Shown one piece after another: positions 14,681 to 18,224 of a stretch of DNA of 18,224 bases (position 1 is its first letter; each line of letters begins with the position of its first letter). The position numbers and the translations under genes are program-made. The notes beneath the pieces were generated by a model, which had not been told where the DNA came from, made no database searches, and saw nothing but the letters and a program-made list of their open reading frames with translations. This DNA comes from DP-36 sp036004365 (lineage in GTDB: Bacteria > Desulfobacterota > Binatia > UBA9968). The stretch spans positions 1 through 18,224 of the forward strand of contig DASYRN010000128.1 of assembly GCA_036004365.1 (NCBI GenBank), read 5' to 3'.

Positions 14681-15724
14681 ATGAAAAGGAGCGCTTTCTA
14701 CCTATTTTTCGTCTTGTTCGGGTTTACCCTTCTATCTAGCAACGCTCAGGGATCCTCGCATGAATTTTTTAAGGGCAAGGCTATCAGGCTCGTGGTCGGG
14801 ACCTCGGTGGGAGGCGCCCAGGACGAATGGGCTCGCTTTATAGCGCCGCATCTGGGCAGAAACATTCCGGGGAGTCCCGATATCGTGGTGCAAAACATGC
14901 CGGGCGCGGGGACCGTGATTGCAGCCAACCATACTTACAACATCGCCAAACCCGACGGGTTGACCCTCGCGATGGTCAACCCGGCCATCTACACCGATCA
15001 GCTCCTAGGAGCGAAAGAAGTGAAGTTCGACTGGCCGAAATTTTCCTGGATAGGTTCTCCGGAACGGATCGATCAGGTCTTGTTTGTGCGTACAGACACT
15101 CCCTACAAGACCCTGGAAGATATTCGCAAGGCTACAGAGCCGCCAAGGTGTGCAGCCACGGGACGTTCTGGCGCCGGTTATTTTTTACCGAAACTCCTCG
15201 AGGAGGGGCTCGGACTTAAGATTCATATGGTGGTTGGTTACGGGGGCGGTGGCGAAATGAACTTGGCGATGGAGAAAGGGGAAGTGCACTGTCGCGCCGG
15301 AACCGTCTCGGCTTATGTGGGCCGTGAACCTACCCGTACGTGGATTAAGACAGGCTTCGTTCGCGCTCTGGTCCAAAGCGGCGCGAAACGTTATCCAAGA
15401 TTGACCGATGTCCCAACCATCTATGAGCTGATGGATGCACATAAGACGCCCGATGCCACGAAGCGCGTTGCTAGAGTGATGCTCTCCTCCGGAGATCTCG
15501 GTCGCCCCTTCATGGGTCCCCCTGGGATGCCTGCGGAGCGGGTTAAAATTCTACGCGAGGCCTTTGTGAAGACCATGAATGACCCGGCGCTACTAGCTGA
15601 GGCTAAGAAAAAGGAATGGGATATAGATCCCTCGAGCGGCGAGGAGCTAGAGGCCATCACCAAGGAAATTATGGTTCAGCCCCCAGAGGTCATCGAAAGG
15701 ATGAAGAAGCTGTTGGAGAAATAA
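14681..15724 (+). CDS. tripartite tricarboxylate transporter substrate-binding protein (TctC family), copy 1
   Basis: Periplasmic receptor of the TctCBA family, which binds di- and tricarboxylates or aromatic acids. ATG 14681 has a strong AAGGAGG at 14669-14675 and starts a signal peptide (residues 1 to about 24, hydrophobic core YLFFVLFGFTLL). The mature protein opens with FFKGKAIRLVVG, then QNMPGAGTVIAANHTYNIAKPDG, the usual Bug/TctC signature, and ends after about 347 residues, normal for the family. Two cysteines of the mature part (near CAATG and HCRAG) could form a disulfide. No TctA or TctB membrane gene is nearby, so it is an orphan receptor, common in genomes with many such proteins. 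It is 79 bp before the luciferase-like gene and may bind that enzyme's substrate or inducer. Confidence 0.92.
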   Translation: MKRSAFYLFFVLFGFTLLSSNAQGSSHEFFKGKAIRLVVGTSVGGAQDEWARFIAPHLGRNIPGSPDIVVQNMPGAGTVIAANHTYNIAKPDGLTLAMVNPAIYTDQLLGAKEVKFDWPKFSWIGSPERIDQVLFVRTDTPYKTLEDIRKATEPPRCAATGRSGAGYFLPKLLEEGLGLKIHMVVGYGGGGEMNLAMEKGEVHCRAGTVSAYVGREPTRTWIKTGFVRALVQSGAKRYPRLTDVPTIYELMDAHKTPDATKRVARVMLSSGDLGRPFMGPPGMPAERVKILREAFVKTMNDPALLAEAKKKEWDIDPSSGEELEAITKEIMVQPPEVIERMKKLLEK

Positions 15725-15803
15725 GGTAATTTTACCCCAGTTTCGGCAGTTCCACAGAGAAGCGCACGCAACCGATATTAGCTGCTCCGACAAACGGAGA
15801 ACG

Positions 15804-16892
15804 ATGGCTGAGGATAAAGACGGCCCTCTCATCGACTCGGCGCCGGTAAAGTTCGGCGTCTTCGACTGGATCGATCGCAACCAGCTGCGGCTGCCTGAAC
15901 TCTACGAGCAACGCTTAAGGCTAGTGGAGTGCGCCGACCAGACTGGCTTTTATTGCTATCACATAGCAGAGCATCACGCGTCGCCCTTGAACATGACACC
16001 CTCGCCCGGTCTCTTCCTGGCGGCGGCTGCGCAGCGCACCCACCGCATTCGGCTGGGAACCTTGGTCTATGTGCTCCCCGTCTATAACCCTCTGCGGCTG
16101 GTGGAGGAGATCTGCATGCTGGACAACCTGAGCCGGGGGAGGCTGGATGTCGGAGTCGGACGGGGCATCTCTCCCATCGAGCTATCGTTCTTCAACCTGG
16201 ACGCCGATGAGTCGCGGGCCATGTTCCGTGAGGCGCTTGACGCCGTCACGTCGGCTCTCTCCAGCGGTAGAATGTCCTATGAGGGCCGTTACTTCTCCTT
16301 TAAGGATGTCGAGCTTCACATGGAACCTTTCCAGCGTCCCTACCCGCCTCTGTGGTATCCCACAAATAGCAGTGATTCCATCACGTGGCTGGCTCAAGAG
16401 GGGCTCAACACCGTGGTTCACTACCAACCCATGCTTACTATTCGCGAGCTTTTCGATCTGTATCGGCGCATCTGGAAGGACCATCGCAACGATCAAGGTC
16501 GCCTCAACGCCCACGTGCCAGACCCGAAATATGGCATCTCCCGCCACGTCTATGTGCGCGAGTTGGACGATCAAGCTTGGGAGGAAGCCAAGACAGCCCT
16601 TACCCACTTCAACCGAAATACGACCTATCTGCAATCGATGCGCGGTGACAACCGGAGAAGAGAGCATCTCAGCGACTTCGAGGCACGCCGGGGTGAAGGG
16701 TTGTATATCGCCGGGTCTCCGGAAACGGTGCTCCGAGAAGTGAGAAAGCAATTGCAGATCACTGGCAGTAACTACTTTGTGAGTTCCTTTTGCTTCGGCA
16801 GCCTCAGCACCGAGCAGGCAATGAATTCCATGCGCCTCTTCGCTCAGGAGGTCATCCCCGCTTTCCAGGCGACAGTGAGGCGTAAGGCGTAA
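15804..16892 (+). CDS. LLM-class flavin-dependent monooxygenase (bacterial luciferase-like)
   Basis: Reduced-flavin (FMNH2 or F420) dependent oxidoreductase of the luciferase-like TIM-barrel family. The 362-residue product shows IAEHHAS (Glu56-His57-His58, equivalent to the luciferase EHH motif), RIRLGTLVYVLPVYNPLRL and DNLSRGRLDVGVGRG (107-121), which binds flavin phosphate. The C-terminal GSPETVLREVRKQL is also typical. GGAG precedes ATG 15804. Relatives oxidise aldehydes, sulfonates, sulfones or thioethers, or cleave C-S bonds. With FMN it would need a reductase such as the one at 6463-6942. It is bracketed by two TctC-type receptors, suggesting its substrate is an imported organic acid or sulfonate. 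Family is sure; cofactor and substrate are not. Confidence 0.93.
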   Translation: MAEDKDGPLIDSAPVKFGVFDWIDRNQLRLPELYEQRLRLVECADQTGFYCYHIAEHHASPLNMTPSPGLFLAAAAQRTHRIRLGTLVYVLPVYNPLRLVEEICMLDNLSRGRLDVGVGRGISPIELSFFNLDADESRAMFREALDAVTSALSSGRMSYEGRYFSFKDVELHMEPFQRPYPPLWYPTNSSDSITWLAQEGLNTVVHYQPMLTIRELFDLYRRIWKDHRNDQGRLNAHVPDPKYGISRHVYVRELDDQAWEEAKTALTHFNRNTTYLQSMRGDNRRREHLSDFEARRGEGLYIAGSPETVLREVRKQLQITGSNYFVSSFCFGSLSTEQAMNSMRLFAQEVIPAFQATVRRKA

Positions 16893-17031
16893 CGGAGAGA
16901 GCAAGCAAGTAAAAAGGCAACAAAAAGCAACAGAGCAGCAAGACGCTGATTTGAATTCGCCGGGTGCGCAAAGCGTCGAATTAAAGAGAGCGGGGACCAT
17001 CATAGGGGGATTTTCCAGGAAGGAGAATGTC

Positions 17032-18063
17032 ATGAAGCAAAGAGTGTGGTTTCCAATCGCACTAGCGGGCCTCGTTTTACTCGCTGCTGTTCCGGCTAAA
17101 TCAGCGACCGATGACTTTTATAAAGGCAAGACCATTCGCATCGTTGTGGGTTTTGGGGCCGGAGGCGGATTCGATACCTACTCACGCGCCATCGCTCGGC
17201 ATATGGGCAGATTTATTCCCGGAAATCCCACAATCGCTGTGGACAATATGACCGGGGCCGGTAGCCTGATCGCGGCCAACCACGTTTACAAGGTGGCCAA
17301 GCCGGATGGCTTGACCATTGGTCACTTCATCGGTGGACTCATCATGCAGCAGGTCATGGGAGGCTCGGGGATCGAGTTCGACGCGCGCAAATTTGAAATG
17401 ATAGGCGTTCCGGTGAAGGAAAGCGTGGTGTGTGCGCTACGCAAAGAAAGCGGCATTACGAGCGTGGAAAGCTGGCTTGCGGCCAAAGCACCCGTCAAAC
17501 TGGGAGGTACCGCTCCAGGCTCAACTACGGACGACGTCGCAAAGGTTCTCAAGGATACGCTAGGGCTCCCTATCCAACTCGTGTCGGGATATAAAGGCAC
17601 TGCCGATATCCGCCTAGCCGCTGATAGCGGAGAGATTTCAGGGGGCTGTTGGGCTTGGGAGTCGATCAAGGTAACCTGGCGCAAGGGATTGGAGGCGAAA
17701 GAGGTCATGGTGTTACTGCAGGCGGTTCCCAAACCGCACCCGGAACTTCCTATGATTCCGTTAGCGATCAACTTCGCCAAGACCGATGAGGCAAGAAAGC
17801 TAATCGATGCCGGCATCCATGACACGCAGATTTTTACGCGTCCTTATGTTTTGCCGCCGGGAACGCCCAAAGAGCGTGTCCAACTTCTCCGTAAAGCTTT
17901 CTTAGAGACCTTTAAAGACAAGGAGTTTCTAGCCGAGGCCGAAAAATCCAGATTGGATGTGGATCCAGTCTCTGGCGAGCAGGTGGAAAAGATTGTAGGG
18001 GGCCTTTTTAAGCTGGAGCCCGCCTTGCTGGGAAAATTGAAGCAGATTCTTACCAAGAATTAG
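17032..18063 (+). CDS. tripartite tricarboxylate transporter substrate-binding protein (TctC family), copy 2
   Basis: A 343-residue secreted receptor closely related to the one at 14681. The shared stretches are FYKGKTIRIVVG, NMTGAGSLIAANHVYKVAKPDG and the C-terminal LDVDPVSGEQVEK-type ending. AGGAAGGAG precedes ATG 17032, and a signal peptide with cleavage near AKSA-TDD follows (residues 1-26). Residues that line the ligand pocket in the family (the loop after IRIVVG) differ: GFGAGGGFD here against GTSVGGAQD in copy 1, so ligands may differ. Two cysteines sit near VVCALR and GGCWAW. No TctA or TctB is in view. It is 139 bp after the luciferase-like gene. An earlier in-frame start at 16951 lacks a ribosome binding site. 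Confidence 0.92.
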   Translation: MKQRVWFPIALAGLVLLAAVPAKSATDDFYKGKTIRIVVGFGAGGGFDTYSRAIARHMGRFIPGNPTIAVDNMTGAGSLIAANHVYKVAKPDGLTIGHFIGGLIMQQVMGGSGIEFDARKFEMIGVPVKESVVCALRKESGITSVESWLAAKAPVKLGGTAPGSTTDDVAKVLKDTLGLPIQLVSGYKGTADIRLAADSGEISGGCWAWESIKVTWRKGLEAKEVMVLLQAVPKPHPELPMIPLAINFAKTDEARKLIDAGIHDTQIFTRPYVLPPGTPKERVQLLRKAFLETFKDKEFLAEAEKSRLDVDPVSGEQVEKIVGGLFKLEPALLGKLKQILTKN

Positions 18064-18182
18064 CCAGTCTTAGAGAAACCAGGCAACAGGAAGAAGTTAA
18101 CGAATTTTTGAAATCAGCGTGCCGAGCATTTTACTAGGCTCTTCAATTTCTTCTTATTCACCCTCACGCCTCTGCCTCCTGC

Positions 18183-18224
18183 TTAATCATTGCGTTCTTC
18201 AACGATTTTTTGCGCGAAGCCGAT
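18183..18224 (-). CDS. possible 3' end of a convergent gene, runs off the right edge
   Basis: The minus strand has an open frame from the window edge to TAA at 18183-18185, ending IGFAQKIVEERND. It is only 13 codons, so the call is weak. The charged ending and the 119-bp gap from the previous gene's stop are consistent with a convergent neighbour. Confidence 0.3.
   Translation of the reverse strand: MGFAQKIVEERND

Noticed and set aside
16954..16982. AATTCG/CGAATT inverted pair upstream of the second TctC gene
   Set aside because: Short arms with a 17-base spacer are easily found by chance.
16182..17033. A 283-codon minus-strand frame opposite the luciferase-like gene
   Set aside because: The sense frame has the EHH motif and normal length, and the antisense product shows no recognisable domain.
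18064..18182. Short minus-strand frame with AGGAGG and a GTG start near 18166
   Set aside because: It is only about 17 codons with no supporting features.
1..18224. CRISPR arrays, tRNA/rRNA genes, IS elements and phage genes
   Set aside because: No regular spacer-repeat pattern, cloverleaf-like sequence, transposase or integrase motif was seen on either strand.

Overview
The window looks like chromosomal DNA of an uncultured, free-living, metabolically versatile Gram-negative-type bacterium. Three secreted solute-binding proteins, two of them from the tripartite tricarboxylate (TctC) family, sit beside a Rieske oxygenase, a luciferase-like monooxygenase and a flavin reductase. That mix is familiar from Betaproteobacteria and from lineages such as Binatota, Rokubacteria/NC10 and Tectomicrobia. 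No rRNA, tRNA, CRISPR array, IS element or phage gene was seen, so the lineage is only a suggestion.

Left block (1-5158, all minus strand, transcribed right to left): a tightly packed operon. In order of transcription it holds a small membrane-anchored protein, a HAD/MtnX-like phosphatase, a class III PLP aminotransferase, an alpha/beta-hydrolase, a ketoacyl-ACP synthase (KAS II type), an acyl carrier protein, and a gene leaving the window of which 25 codons remain. The hydrolase/KAS and KAS/ACP junctions are 4-bp ATGA overlaps. A dedicated ACP and KAS with an aminotransferase, a hydrolase and a phosphatase suggests an undescribed pathway making an amino-functionalised acyl product. This is the best candidate for a new system. 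An arginase-family gene is divergent from it at 5299.

Three genes here (ACP, HAD, arginase-like) each carry one apparent single-base deletion in or beside a homopolymer run. Restoring one base recovers the expected family motif in each case. Homopolymer sequencing error is the simplest explanation; real decay cannot be excluded from one sequence.

Middle block (6087-8797): a minus-strand pair (small four-helix membrane protein and flavin reductase) is divergent from a plus-strand cupin of cysteine-dioxygenase type. A perfect 8-bp inverted repeat lies in the shared intergenic region. A persulfide-dioxygenase-like metallohydrolase fused to a rhodanese follows. Together they look like a sulfur-handling or organosulfur set.

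Right block (9051-18063, all plus): Rieske oxygenase, a complete ABC importer (binding protein, fused two-domain permease, ATPase), a TctC-type binding protein, a luciferase-like monooxygenase and a second TctC-type binding protein. Genes are 79-253 bp apart, with palindromic repeats in two gaps. This resembles an uptake-plus-oxidation locus for organic acids, aromatics or organosulfur compounds, with substrates unknown. The last bases hold the possible 3' end of a convergent gene.
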